From NCBI GenBank assembly GCA_009193035.1, contig SWDT01000098.1:124001-188000 (forward strand): DNA of 64,000 bases. The letters are read 5' to 3'. This document shows, one piece after another, positions 45,201-58,280 of this stretch. The notes under the pieces were generated by a model. It was given only the letters and a program-made list of their open reading frames with translations, searched no databases and was not told where the DNA came from. The DNA comes from Halicephalobus mephisto. Taxonomy: Eukaryota; Nematoda; Chromadorea; Rhabditida; Panagrolaimidae. The stretch's first letter is position 1, and each line of letters starts with the position of its first letter. Position numbers and translations under genes: made by a program.

Positions 45201-48200
45201 CGACAGTTGTTCCTGTTGTAGATAATGATTTTGGAGTTCATATTTCTGACAGACCTACATTGAGTTTCATTTTTGTGGATCCCAAGCATCAAGAATATGA
45301 GTCGAAATACTCAAAGGTTTGTTTGAGAAAGTTGTTTAGATTTCAATGAGATAACGTTTTAGAGGAATTGCATTGTTGATGCGGATATTGCTGGAATCGA
45401 TGTTGCGATGAACAGACGAAGTTGGACGATGTTGCTTGATTTCTTTGGAGTTCTGGGGGCAAAACCAGAAAACCTTGATATCGATCCTGACGAAATATCA
45501 ATGACATCCATTGATGAGAAATACATGGAACTTTTGTTTGGTCCTGGAGGCAAAGATACCAAATCAGAACCAGTTGGAGTTTCTCCAACTCGACCAAAAC
45601 CAGTGAACAAAAAAGATTATTTACTTCATCTCAAGTTTATTATTTCTACTGGAAGGGTCTTCATGACATATCCCAAAAACCAAACTCAACTGGGAACTCT
45701 AACTCTGAACTCACTTGCATTGGATATCAAAGTGAACTTGGGGAACCCTCGAGAACCAATGTTAATGAAGATTTTGGCTTCGGAGCTATTCATTCATGAT
45801 ACTACTCCGTTTTATTCTCGATTCTATTCAGAGAGACTAACATTCAAATCCAAGGCTCATGGGAGACCTAGTGAAAGTGAAGATTCAAGGAAGATTGAAA
45901 TTGATGTCTTGAAGTATAGAACAAATGATCCAGATTTGAAACGGGACTGTGACATGAAGTTAAGGATTTCGGCTCCTGATTCTGCTCATCTGTACTACAT
46001 CCACACACATAGGTTCTTTTGTGGATTGTTGGACTTTTGGTTCAACTTTGCTGATCTTCAAGATCAAGTCAGAAGAATGAATGAACAAGTAGATGACTGT
46101 GAGGATCTCCAGAAGATGAGAACAATTGTTGATTTGGCTCTACCTGGAGGAGTTTCTTTAATTTTGCCATTGAATCAGTTTAGTGATCAAGTCATCGTGC
46201 TGGAGACGTCAAAGGTTGTGGTCACGAATGAATTCCAATTAGCTTCTCAGACTCCCGATTTGGGTCATCATTGTGTTGAGAACAATTCTATCGGCGAAAA
46301 CTATGATTGTCTTCTGGAAAAAATGCAGGTCGAATGCTCGACTGTTTCCATTCATGAAGGTTTTCGTCTTTCCGTCGACAAGGACAATGAAGCAAGATCG
46401 GGTTTTTCTGAAGTGGCTTTCCCTGTTAAGATTGGTCAAGGATTTTTCCAAAATTATTTCTTTGCTATTGAAAAAGATGGGATTTTGACGAGAAAATATG
46501 ATCTTCATATCGATGTCTTCAAGAATCTCTCATCTTTCATTTCTCACAATGTCCCTGATCTCACAATTCTGACTAAATTTGACAACGTGGATTTGCTCTT
46601 CTCTACTAGTTTCTACTGTTTGTTGAGAGGATTCTTGGAAAAGAATCTGGGCGAACAGCTGATTCCTGTTCCTGAGACTGTTCCGATTGAAGTGTTGCAG
46701 AATCCTGAGAAAGGATTTGTAAGTTTCTGTTTTCGAGTATAAGATTAATGGACCTTGTTTAGGCTGTGGCGTCAGTAGACAAGTATTTGACTCTTTCTTT
46801 CCGGTTGTCATTCCAGAATGTCCAGTTTCACTTCCGAGTTCCTGAAAACCCGAGGTTCCCGAGACCAGGAATGTTCAAAAAGTTTGGCCGAATGGTTCTT
46901 CACAAAGCTCGAATATCCTTTGATTCCTACATTGACAACATATCTGAATTTGATCTAATTTGTGAATCGACGGAACTTATCGACACAAGATTTGAAGACC
47001 TCCCCAAAGAGGCGACTGAAAATGCCTTTCCTTTAATTCTGCAACCGATACAACGTCAACAAACGACGGATGGACCGTCGTTGAAACTCATGTCTGAAGC
47101 TCACATTATGATGAGGAAAGATGAAGCTCCGGTTGTTACTCTCGTTCTTCAGAACAGTAGAATAGTCTTGATTTTGGATTGGCTGAACAATGCAAAAGAC
47201 TTTTTTCTATTGAATACTTCCTTTGTTCCTCCAGAAGAACCCGGAGCAGCCAAATTTGGATATGGAATACCGAAAGAGGGGATTGTAACGAGATTGCTTG
47301 ATCCTAAGATCCCGTTGATTCCTCAGCAACTCCAGACTGTCACTTTGAAAATCACTCTTCGGGATTCTGACTTGATTTTACTTGAAGAACCGAAAGACAA
47401 AAGTAGTTTGTCGTTGTTCTGCTCCACAACAGCTGTTCTGAACCTTCATGATCAACATGGAGTCTTTGAAGCCAACTTGGAGATTCAGAAGATGTGTTGT
47501 GCTTGGTGTGTTCTCTCGAGTGAAGAAGCAACCAAGTGCCAAATTTCCAACGACTTTTCTGCAACGGTTTCTATTCGAAGAGACATCAAGCCTTTGAAGC
47601 AACAAACAGCTGAATTGGTTACTCAGACAGGAGTGAATAGTGTCGATCTGGGGGAGAAATTCTTGCCGAAACAGAAATTGAATGTTGAGATGAGTGAACT
47701 AGTGGCTAGAGTTTCCTACAAGGATATTCTTGTTTTGCAGAGTGTTCTGAAAGGATCGTTAAGTCGATTACAGTCGTCATTTGAGAACTCTGTGATTCCG
47801 AAGAACTCAGATGTTCCTGGAAAACCACCGTTTGTGATTCAAAGAGCTTTCTTCAGTTCTGATCATCTTTGTTTCTGGTTCTTGGATGATTCTCAAGGAG
47901 TAGCTTTGCCTGTACTGAGGTTTATTCTTTCTGACGTTTATTTGGAACATATTGTTAACGAGCATATCACTTCAAAATTGCAAATTGGAATTGATTACTT
48001 CAATCAACGGGTGTTTGGTTGGGAACCTTTTATAGAACCTTGGAAAATTAACGAATGGACAATTAGATGGAAGCCGAATCATCTCAACATGATTCTTCGT
48101 CCTAATCCTGAGAGTCCTTTGGATTTCAATATCACTCATACCTTGGTCCAACAGGCGAAACAATTCTATTCCAAATGGGCTTCAGTCAAGAAAAACTTGG

Positions 48201-51200
48201 ATCGAGACTTTAGGAATTTATGTATCAGATCTAGAGCTGATCATTTGCCATATTTGTTAAAGAATGAAACTGGAACCAATTTGTTATTTACTACAGATGT
48301 CGCGGAAATCAATCGAGCTCGAGCTGATCATCGAAAACCCACAGCAAAGTGGTTCTCTGCTGCTGCTGGACAGAGTTGTACTTTTGAGTTTCCCACAAAG
48401 AGGCTGATTGCTGTAAGTTTTTATATGTCAACTACATTGATAGTCTCGATTTCAGAGTGAAAAGAACAATGAACCAAGACGACTGATTGTTAGAGTTGAT
48501 GGATGGGATGAAATCTCCCCAGTTGATGTTGATTCTGTTGGTACTTATTTCCGGGTAACTCGGATGACCAGTACTGCATTAAAAAAAGATGCTCCTCGAG
48601 CCAGAGTGGTCGTTGCTGTGACAATGGATCAAGATGGAAGGAAAGTAGTAACCATTCGTTCAGCTCTTCTAACCGTGAATGAACTTCCCGATCCTATTCT
48701 CCTCAAATTTAGCAACAAGTCAGTGACTCATACTCAAGAATCGACGGAGATTAAACTCGAAGCCGGTGGTAAACTCTCTGTTCCTCTCCAGTTTGTGAAT
48801 GCTGAGATGGAGTTCTTGCCATGTTCTCCATTAACACCGGTTGGGAGTCAGAATGTCGATTGGAGATCTGCAAAGATCCCTGGAGATGTTGTTAATAAAA
48901 TGTTCAAGTTCCGAACGAATGCTGACAGTGCTTATTGGTAAGTTTTTTGAGTTGTTTACTTTTGGATAATAATTGATTTTAGGGCGTGTGTTTCTGTGAA
49001 ACGTGAGCATTATCCAGAATATGAATCTCTGTCTGGTCACACTATTGTTTTTGTTCCTCCGTTGACTTTGTTGAACTTGCTTCCCGTTGAGATGGAACTT
49101 GATATTGGAGGCAAGATGAGGTACTCTGTTGGTGCTGGTGGTCGATTACTCATTATGGGTGTTGATCTCAGTCAAGCAATGTTGGTTTCTGTCAGAACAG
49201 AACAATTCAGGTCTATCAGACCGATTGTGATCTATCAGCTAACAGAAAGAGAATCAGAAGACAGACAAATTGAAATCCCAATGATTGATAGGAAAATGAG
49301 ACCTCTTGACATGTATGCTAGTGTTTATGTGACACGTGGTGGAGGTCTGCATTTATCAATCTGGGTCCCGTATTGGATTGTGAACCGATCAGGAATTCCT
49401 CTGATTATTAAGCAAGAAGCAACAATCAGTGAAGCAGCTGGTCAGCTCCAGGATCACGAAAGGGCCAAAGATAGAAATCCATTGATGTTCTCATTTGCCG
49501 ATGAAAACTGTCCTCTTCAATGTGCTGTTCGAGTAGGAAATAAATTTGAAAGAGATCCAGAATACAAACCTCAGTTCTGCAAGAAGTTCTCATTGTCTTC
49601 TGGAGTTCAAGCTATCAAGTTACTTTTGACACATGAACAGCAGGCTACTCTGATGTACGATGTTGGTGTTGAGGTCCGTCAATGCACTGGAAGATATAAA
49701 GACACTCAAGTTGTTCTCTTTACTCCGAGGTACAGACTGAACAATCAATCTTCTACTGAATTATTTGTGTGCCATCAGGAAGATATTGATCGTCCCAATC
49801 AACATGTACCGTTGGCTTCGAAATGCAATCTTATTTGGCACGAGAACTTTGAGGACAAGAGAAGACTATGTGTCAGAAGAAGTGATGTTCCCCATTGGTC
49901 TTGTCCTTTTAGACTTGACCAAATAGGAAGTTTCCATGTGACGATGAGAAGTCGGGATGAAACTCCTCAATTTGTCAGAGTCGAAGTTGCTTTATCTGGA
50001 GCTTCTTTCTGGGTTACATTCACGGATGCTATTTACTTCCCTGCCCCAATCAAGATTAGAAATCTTAGCAATGTTCCAGTGTTGTATCAACAAGCCTCAA
50101 AAGAACATAATCGATTTAGAACAATCTGTAAAGCGAACAGTACTGTTGATTATTCGTGGGATGATCTCTATGGTGAGAAACTTCTGACACTCCAAGTTTA
50201 CGAGAACAAATCTCATTCTTATGATCCTTCAAAACCAAAGAGAGGACCTCCATTGACTTATGACAATTATTTGTATATTCAGTATGCTCCGTCATTTGTT
50301 CGATCAAGAGAAAGAATGGATGTTCGTTGTGAAGAACATGATTTGGTTCTGGAAGTCTTGGTCAATGGAAAGGTTGTTTTGAATTCTTTGAATATTGCTG
50401 ATAGTAGTCAAAGACAATTATGGAAGTTTGCCTATGATGGGTCATTAGAAAATGTTGGAATGAATCATACTGCGAAACAAGGAGAAAGATTTGTTCTTGA
50501 TGTTTTGGAAGCTTCTGGATTTGCTCTGATGGTTGTAAACAGGACTGAAACAAGAAATAATACTCAAAAATGGGAGTTTACGAATGATGGACGATTTGGT
50601 TGTGGATTGAAAGGTATGTATGTCGAAAACGTCGGCAGAAGTAAAGTTGTTTTATCAAAAGCCAAAAATGAGACCCCTAGAAATAGTTCTGGAATTCCTG
50701 TTACTCAGAATTTTGTGATGCAGTATCAGAAACCTGGCACAGGAATACTTGACGTGGAATGTCTTCATGTTGGTCCTACTCTGGTTGTTCAAATTACGGA
50801 GGGAATGAGTTCAAATAGAACAGCAAACATGCTTGCATATTCATCCATGAACAAATCAGTAAGTAGTCGATCAAGATCTAGATCGCCATCTCGACAAACG
50901 GTGCTGTCTCAACGGATTTCTCGTGACAGACAAGATAGTAGCAGTTCTTTGTCCAGTGATATTCCATGGAATATTGATGCGGAAATTGGAATGCCAGCGG
51001 GAATTGGAATGTCTCTAATCAGTAGTCATAACGAAGAGCTTATTTATGCTAGATTCCAGGGAGTTCAGATGCATCTCTGCAGAATTGAAACGACATATCA
51101 AATGACTGGTCATGTTAATGTAATTCAAGTCGATAATCAAATTCTAACAACAGAACGTTGGCCAGTGTTGTATTGTCAAGTGAATTCACTAAAAGATGTC

Positions 51201-52870
51201 GATGATGAAGCTCTATTGGATCCGAAAAACATCAATGTGCCCATGAAACCGGCATTGAAATTGGAAATGAACTGCACTCCGAAGCAACATTATGATGCTT
51301 TTGATGTGAGTTTATGATTTTTAGAATTTGTTAATTTTTAGTTTTTAGTGTTTCCGAGTCAAATTGTGTGATATGTGTGTCTTGCTCGATGAAACTCTTC
51401 TTTGGAAGATTTTTCAGTTCATTCAAGAAACAGATACAGCAGATGTTGTCAGTCAGAATTCTTTGATCATGCCTCCAAATATTGAACCAGATATGAATGT
51501 CCCAGGAACTTCTGACGGAACTCCTACGAGAAGATGCTACTTTGGAATATTGGATTTAGAAGTTGGAAACGTTGCTCTGACTGTCATTACAGTTGCTAAG
51601 AATGGACTTCCAAAAGACCTACAGTTGTTGAAGAGACAATTCAATATCAAACTAGTTTCTTTTGAAAATGCTTTGGTTACTCTTCCAGCCTTCAGACAAT
51701 TCCATTACTTTGAAACCCTCAAGTTCTTGATTGCTTCTTTGAGCAAATTTTATATGAGTAAGTTTTCATTTTCATACTTTTTTCAGTTTTATTTGTAGTG
51801 GAACTCCAAAAACAAACCATGAATATTATTTTCACTATGGATGCTTTCGGAAATCCTCGCGGATTGGCAACTGACTTGAAAGAATCCTTCCAAGGTCTTC
51901 TTTTTGAAGCTGATATTACTGGATTTGTTGCTGGTCTTGGTTATGGTGTTACTAATTCGCTTTCGAAGGTGGCCTCTTCAATGTCCTATGGAGTTGGATC
52001 TCTGACTTTTGATGAGCAACATGAATTGATGAGGAGGAGACTTTTGAAACAACCACAATCGGAGGGAAATGCTGCGTTATCCCATTTGTGCAATGGTGTT
52101 AAAGGATTAGGAGTCGGTGTTTTTGGAGGATTGACAGCTATAGCTAGAAATACAAGCAAAGCAACGAAGACGGATGGATTCTTAACTGGATTTGTCAAAG
52201 GGTTTGCAACTGGAGCTGTTGATACTGTGACAAAACCTGTGCAAGGAGTTTTTGATTTGTTGGAAGGGACTGCTAGTGCTGTGAAAGAAGTTGTCGGAAG
52301 TCAGCAATGTGAGTTTATTCATTTGTTTTCTGTCTAATTACTGTGTTTTTAGTGAAGAAATCTCGGTTCCCAGATCAACAAATGCGGCTGCCTAGAGTTT
52401 GCACGAATCTGCAGTCTCTATTGCCTCCTTACTCTGTGGTGTTGGCTGAAGCGCAGCAAGAACTCTTGAGAATCAATGGATACACGACAACGGAAATGCT
52501 GTTGGATGTGGAGGTGATTCTGAAGAAGAAAGAACATGACAGTATTGAACAGCGAGTTCTTATTTGTTCAGAACAATGTTACTGTCTCAGACAGATCAAC
52601 GATAATCCGGCTTCCGTTGTTCAGAGAATTGCCTACAGGTACTTCAAGAATATATCCGTTGACACTGCAACCAATGTCGGTCCTGGTCTTGTTTGCATCG
52701 CCGTTACCTACGACTCCAACCAAAGATCCATGTCGAGTCCTAGATTGGTTTGCGGCGATCTAGAGACGGCCAGACGACTTTGTGAAAAGGTCTTGAGAGC
52801 TAAACAACTCTACGATCACAGCAAGAGGACGCTGGCTGTCAAAGAAGATTTCGACGTTCTTCAAATTTAG
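42240..52870 (+). CDS. VPS13D-like bridge lipid transfer protein, about 3373 residues
   Basis: Twelve exons: 42240-42336, 42410-42675, 42718-43340, 43384-45092, 45138-45316, 45363-46718, 46763-48412, 48456-48937, 48983-51305, 51349-51757, 51799-52308, 52353-52870. All junctions keep phase. The Chorein N-terminus ([40 protein letters not shown]) matches VPS13D more closely than VPS13A-C. The SWF-rich linker ([11 protein letters not shown]) also fits VPS13D. The VAB/SHR-binding region includes [18 protein letters not shown] (about residue 2247). A ricin-B-like segment at about 2590-2675 ([20 protein letters not shown]) is a VPS13D hallmark. The ATG2_C-like C-terminus starts with [20 protein letters not shown]. 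The protein moves phospholipids at ER-mitochondria and ER-peroxisome contacts. At 3373 residues it is shorter than human VPS13D, and I see no UBA domain. Confidence 0.93.
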
Positions 52871-54029
52871 TTTTTCAAATACTTTCTAGTCGACAACTGT
52901 AGAGCTAGTGGAACACTGTTTCGCTAGTTAGCTTCATTGGTTTTAACACGATATTCCCAAATTAATATGGGTAGGCTTTAATTTTATTTAAAACTGGCTG
53001 GTGAAGATTATTTATTGAATAAAGTGTCCTTCCTAGTGATTGGGATCTGCGGGGAATTCAGTTCTGGGTAATTGGACGAATCGAATGGATAGTAAACTCA
53101 AGTTCGGTAATGACTGATTTTCTCTGGTTTTTAAATATATAGCTGTTTTTCTTTTGTAATTGTCGTGGATGGATTTAAGACTGTTCCAGCTCATGTGATT
53201 CAACTCTACATAGTTGGACCCACAGAATACCGAAATCTGCTTGATGGCTGACAGACATTTTATTCCTTGCAAAAAGTGCGTACATAATTGTAATCTGACT
53301 CTAATATATATTCGAGTCAAAAGAGACTACTTTATTACTTCCAAAGCTTACTGCACGATGTTTTGTTTTTTACAAAACATAAAATGTCATAAGAAAAGGG
53401 ACGTATATCGGAAGCAGTTCTGTTTCAGATCTCGCTTTATCCCAAAGGTCGAAGGTGAAATACTGTGCATTCCACTCAATGATGTTAGAATTTAGGGAAC
53501 TTGTCGAACGTCTATTTTCTAATGTGATATTTCTATTCTACTTGTTACAAAAATATATTTTATAAATCTCGCAGAACAGGGATGACGATCAGAGTGCGTG
53601 TCGCTCGTGATTACTAAGTTTTGAGGTCATATTATGTAAAAATTGAATAACCGATTTCAAACAATTGTTTGAAAATAAGAAGTTGTCAAAGGACTAAGAA
53701 TTTCATTTTCGCTTTTCAGCGGTTGCTTTTTTCTATTATTTTAAAGGCACAAAGTAAGATTGCCGATCTCTACTGACGATCAATAAAAACACTTTTTCAA
53801 CTTGATTTCCTTAAGTTTTAAAAAATAATTTTTATAAAGAACATTTTTCTTAAAGGAAAAAATCAAAGAAAATGATTTTACTTCGATGAAATTATAATCC
53901 TAATTCATGTTTACTGGTTTTGCTGAACATAATAAGATTTTAAAAAAAATAAACTTCCGATGTTCCGTTTATTTTTTTTCTTTTGGCATTTCTGCTAAAA
54001 ACGTTCGAAATGTTCAACAAATCCAATTC
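52871..54029. other. Intergenic 3' of VPS13D-like gene
   Basis: AT-rich spacer with no supported gene. Its right half contains gattgccgatctctactgac (53758-53777), part of a block repeated in inverted orientation upstream of the second TauE gene (56303-56326). Confidence 0.5.
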
Positions 54030-54330
54030 TGAAAGAATAAAAAGTTTGATACCCATGACTTGAGTTTTTCTCTCGGATGATCTTGATGAAAGTGTCCATC
54101 AACCTTTCATAGTCCTTTATCGATATTAATTTTTCCATAATTTCTTTGCTCTTTCAAGACCGGAATTTACTGTATTACGACTAGCATCATATGCTAGATA
54201 TGAATATAAATCCAGCTGTCTTTCCTTTGTTTTTAATACTTTTTCCAACTTTAATAACGAAATATCGGTCATGATTTCCTGTGAATTTAAAACGATGTCA
54301 ATATTATTCATATTCACATATATTATTTTA
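54030..54330 (-). pseudogene. Antisense gene relic, copy A (upstream of TauE gene 1)
   Basis: Minus-strand conceptual fragments recur before each of the three TauE genes. Here DYERLMDTFIKIIREK and ISLLKLEKVLKTKERQLDLY correspond to GYQRLMYTGIKIIEET and YLLNEVTKNITKRIKQPVDF in copy C. Stops and frame changes interrupt all copies. The parent family is not recognised; the helical character would fit a BTB/BACK- or F-box-associated protein, which is a guess only. Confidence 0.5.
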
Positions 54331-54473
54331 CAATGTTGATGATTACGGAGGGACTAAAACCATCGTTTTTTTGCCTATTTACATATTTTCAATAAATCGG
54401 CAGAAATAACAGATTACTCTAAGAGGATAAACCTATAAGATAAGTCAGTAAAATAGATTCTGATGCTGCAGGA

Positions 54474-55746
54474 ATGAATCATATTATGGAGAAACACGAA
54501 AGAAGAACGGTAAAGGAATTTTTTGCTAAATATTTCCTTTATGGTAAATCTTTAAATTTTTAGCAAATTACAAACCACTACTTTTCTTTTCAGGCCAGCA
54601 GTTAGCCAGTGAAAAGAATCAGAGTTCTATTGTTTCAAATGAAGACTCGTTCGATGCTAAGATACTTCAGAAGTACCGCAAATTCATCGCTATTTTGATC
54701 CCCTTTGCTATTGCCCAGTTTGTCTGGTGGAGTCTCGCTTTGAGGTTCAACTTCTTGCCTCTCTACAAGACTTATTGGGAAATGCCAGTGACGATGGTCG
54801 GAGGGGCTATCGTTGCAGGGTTGACTGGTGTGGGTGGTGGGACAGTCGCCTTCCCCGGTAATTTCTTACTTTATTTTTCTTCCTTTTTACTATCTTACAG
54901 TAATGACCTTCATTCTTCACACTACTCCCAAAAGTGCTAGAGACTTTTCTCTGTTGATTCAAGCAGTGGGAATGTCCATGGCCATTTTCACCATCATCTT
55001 CATGAGAATCCAAGTAGAATGGAGAGCCATCACTTACGGTCTCTTTGGAGCCATCCCTGGCTTTATCATTGGATTTAAGACGTTAGATCAGATGGTCGGG
55101 GCTGCTGAGAAGAAGATGCTTTTCGTCTCTATTTGGTTGTCCTTCGCCATAGCCCTGTATATACTGAACCGAGAGAAGAAGAGACAGACAGTGTCACTGA
55201 TCCAAAATTTCTCTCTCTGGAAAGCAGGTGTTCTAATCCTAACTGGGTTTATTGGAGGGATCTTCACCTCCTTTGCTGGCTCCGGATTAGACATTTGTAC
55301 TTTCTCAGTGATAACTCTATTATTCAGAGTTTCCGAAAAGACAGCCACACCGTCTACCATAATCGCGATGGCTCTGCTCTCTCAGTTCTCTACGTTTTGG
55401 ATAGTTATTATAGACCACAATGTTGACCCAACTGCCGTGGATTACCTAAAAGTTTCTGCACCTGTTGTAGTGTTTTTCGCTCCATTTGGGTCCTTCCTTG
55501 GATCCCACTTCCACCGACTAGTAAGTCCTCAAATAATTAATAAAGATATTTAACTTTTATTTTCAGACTCTAGTTTGGCTCATTTGTATTCTTGAAGTTG
55601 CGGCTTATGCGGGATTTCTAGCGACGAAGCCTACAGTAGTCTTACTAGGGGTATCAATAGGGATCTTGATAATCGGATTTATTTTTTTCTTCTTTCTTAG
55701 CAAAGCGGGCAAAAAACTGGTAGAGAAAGAAAGTGACGATCATTGA
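54474..55746 (+). CDS. TauE/SafE-family membrane transporter, copy A
   Basis: Four exons (54474-54543, 54594-54857, 54901-55520, 55567-55746) join in phases 1, 1 and 0 to give 377 residues. About eight membrane spans form two repeats, each with a glycine-rich signature: GAIVAGLTGVGGGTVAFP in the first and GGIFTSFAGSGLDICTFSVI in the second, as in TauE/SafE sulfite or organosulfonate exporters. A basic loop NREKKRQTVS sits between the repeats, and PFGSFLGSHFHRL precedes the last two spans. Substrate is unknown; sulfite, sulfoacetate or another anion is inference from bacterial members. Start chosen at an internal ATG: the start used in copy C is lost here (ATCGG) and in-frame stops follow it, so this copy has a shorter N-terminus. 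Confidence 0.87.
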
Positions 55747-56559
55747 TGTAACAGTGAAGTTTATGTACTCCTATTGTAATTCAAAACTAAGCTATAGAAG
55801 ATCTCTATATCATTAAAATGATTATGGAAATTCTGTATCATTCAAATTACTCTATATATTCAAACCGTATTCCCTCACCATTCTCAATCTCCCCAACGCA
55901 ATTTCACCTGAATTCCATCTTCCCATATGTTCAATACAATTATTTGTTTATTTTAACATTCTGTTTTTTCTTCGTACTTATAATATCTTCATTATAATAA
56001 TCAATATCTACCCTTGTAACTCATGTTTTCTTAATACATGGAAGATCAATTGTAGCAAGTATAAAATTTGATTAATTTAGAGTACTGAATCGAATGTTTA
56101 CTGTATTCTCTGTGATTTCACTCCTTTCGAGTTTTTCTCGATAAAAATATGACTTACATAACAAAAAAGATATAAAATAATAAAAAAGCAACCTCTAAAG
56201 AGTGTAGAAAAAAAATTTTTAGTCCTTTGACAATTTCTTGTTTTCAAAAAATTAGCCTTTAAATCTGAAAAGAAATCAAACTGGAAAAATTCTTTATTTA
56301 TCGATCGTCAGTAAAGATTGGCAATCGTATTTGACTAGAGAACATTCATATTTAAACAAAAAAAGCAAAAAATAATTTTAATTTTGTATGATTATTATCT
56401 CAATGCACATCTGTTAATTTGATTTTCAAATCGAGATATTCGTTTAAAACATACTTCCAATATTCCGCTGATACTTCTTCATTCTTTATGGATAAAATAT
56501 AATGGAAAATTTTCAGTTGTTCTGATCTGCAAGAGTAAATGACCTTATAGGCATTGCTC
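55747..56559. other. Intergenic between TauE copies A and B
   Basis: AT-rich spacer. It includes gatcgtcagtaaagattggc at 56303-56322, the inverted counterpart of a block before TauE copy A, together with a nearby shared tagtcctttgacaa block. No gene is supported. Confidence 0.5.
55766..55920 (+). repeat. Direct repeat, 3' flank of TauE copy A
   Basis: A 155-bp segment starting just after the TauE A stop codon is repeated with only scattered substitutions and the same length at 62630-62784, just after the POT1-like gene. Both copies contain the identical core aagctatagaagatctctat. Confidence 0.88.
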
Positions 56560-56870
56560 TAGATACCCCCTTCCTCCAATAGTCATGCTGAAAATATTCA
56601 TCGGTTTTTGATAATGATTTGTCAATTTGAACTTTTTCAGAGGATCATTTCTCTATAAAATTGATAGTTTCCTTTTCATAACTGACGTCATGAGCAAAAT
56701 ATAAGTTCAATTCAATTATTCTACGATACCCTTCATTAATTCATCGAGCAAATACTGGTCATGGTTTCTACTGAATCTGAGGAAATTCAATGCTTGTCTA
56801 TTTTCATTTCTATTTGCAAAATTAATGATTACCTAGGTCTTAAATTCATCACTTTGTATTTATCGACTGA
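56560..56870 (-). pseudogene. Antisense gene relic, copy B (upstream of TauE gene 2)
   Basis: Minus-strand fragment with the best-preserved stretch of the three: NRNENRQALNFLRFSRNHDQ continuing YLLDELMKGIVE, then stops, then LKKFKLTNHYQKPMNIF, which matches LKKFKLTNGYQRLMYTG in copy C. It is clearly decayed, with several in-frame stops and no start. Confidence 0.5.
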
Positions 56871-56998
56871 AATCATCATTTTTGTCTGTTTCTCGTTATT
56901 TTGATTAAAGAAGCGGAAGTACAAAGTTATTCTGTGACGATAACCTTTTCAAAGAGGGAGATAAAAAGCATCTTCGGGACGTAGTGATTGTTCCAATT

Positions 56999-58280
56999 AT
57001 GGAAAAGACTGAAAAAAGGACCATCAAAGAGTTTTTTATCAAATATTTTCTTCACGGTAAGTTTTAAGCATTGTCATTTCTTGGCTTTCAATTATTCCAT
57101 ATTCAGGCCAGCAGTTGACTGATGATGAGAACAAGAATTCCATCAGTTCCAATGAAGACTCTTTTGATTCCAAGCTACTCCAGAAGTACCGTAAATTCTT
57201 CGCTTTCCTGATCCCCTTCGCGATCGCCCAGTTTGTCTGGTGGAGTCTCGCTCTCAGATTCGACTTTTTGCCTCTCTACAAGACCCACTGGGAAATGCCA
57301 GTGACGATGATTGGAGGAGCCATGGTTGCGGGTATGACTGCTGAAGGTGGTGGAGCCATCGCTTTCCCAGGTAGATTAAACTCAGTTTTCTGTTATCATT
57401 GATTATCTTCAGTAATGACTTTCGTTCTGCACACCAGCCCCAAATCAGCCAGAGATTTTTCTTTGCTAATCCAATCAGTAGGGATGTCCATGGCCTTTTT
57501 CACCATCATCTTCATGAGAATCCAAGTAGAATGGAGAGCCATCACTTACGGTCTCTTTGGAGCCATCCCCGGTATTATCTTCGGGTTCAAAGTTCTAGAT
57601 CAGATGGTTGGTGCACATGAAAAGAAGATGCTCTTCGTTTCGATCTGGTCTTCTTTCGCCATAGCCCTGTATATACTGAACCGAGAGAAGAAGAGACAGA
57701 CAGTGTCACTGATCCAAAATTTCTCTCTCTGGAAAGCGGGTGTTTTGGTCCTAACTGGGTTTATTGGAGGGATCTTCACCTCCTTTGCTGGCTCTGGATT
57801 AGACATTTGTACTTTCTCCGTAATAACTCTATTATTCAGAGTTTCCGAAAAGACAGCCACACCGTCTACCATAATCGCGATGGCTCTGCTCTCTCAGTTC
57901 TCTACGTTTTGGAGAGTTGTGATAGATTACGATGTCGACTTTGTTGCTGTGGAGTATATGAAAATTTCTGTGCCCGTTGTGGTGTTTTTCGCCCCATTTG
58001 GGTCCTTCCTTGGATCCCACTTCCACCGACTAGTAAGTCCTCAAGTTATTGGAGAAAATGATTCCTATTTTAGACTCTGGCTGCACTCGTCTGTATTCTT
58101 GAGGTAGCAGCATATGCGGGATTTTTAGCGACGAAACCTACAGTAGTCTTACTAGGGGTATCAATAGGGATCTTGATAATCGGATTCGCATTCTTTTCTC
58201 TTCTCAGTATAGTAGGCAAAAAACTGATGAGGAAGGAACAGAAAGCCATAATCATCGATGCAACAGTGGATGGAAATTGA
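56999..58280 (+). CDS. TauE/SafE-family membrane transporter, copy B
   Basis: Four exons (56999-57056, 57107-57370, 57413-58032, 58074-58280) at exactly the same intron positions and phases as copies A and C give 382 residues. The first glycine motif is GAMVAGMTAEGGGAIAFP and the second GGIFTSFAGSGLDICTF. The N-terminal exon is short and divergent (MEKTEKRTIKEFFIKYFLHG). The last exon lacks the Trp found in A and C (TLAALVCILEVAAYAGFLAT). Exons 3 and 4 are nearly identical to copy A over long runs, while exon 2 is nearly identical to copy C. It is intact and probably functional. Confidence 0.88.
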
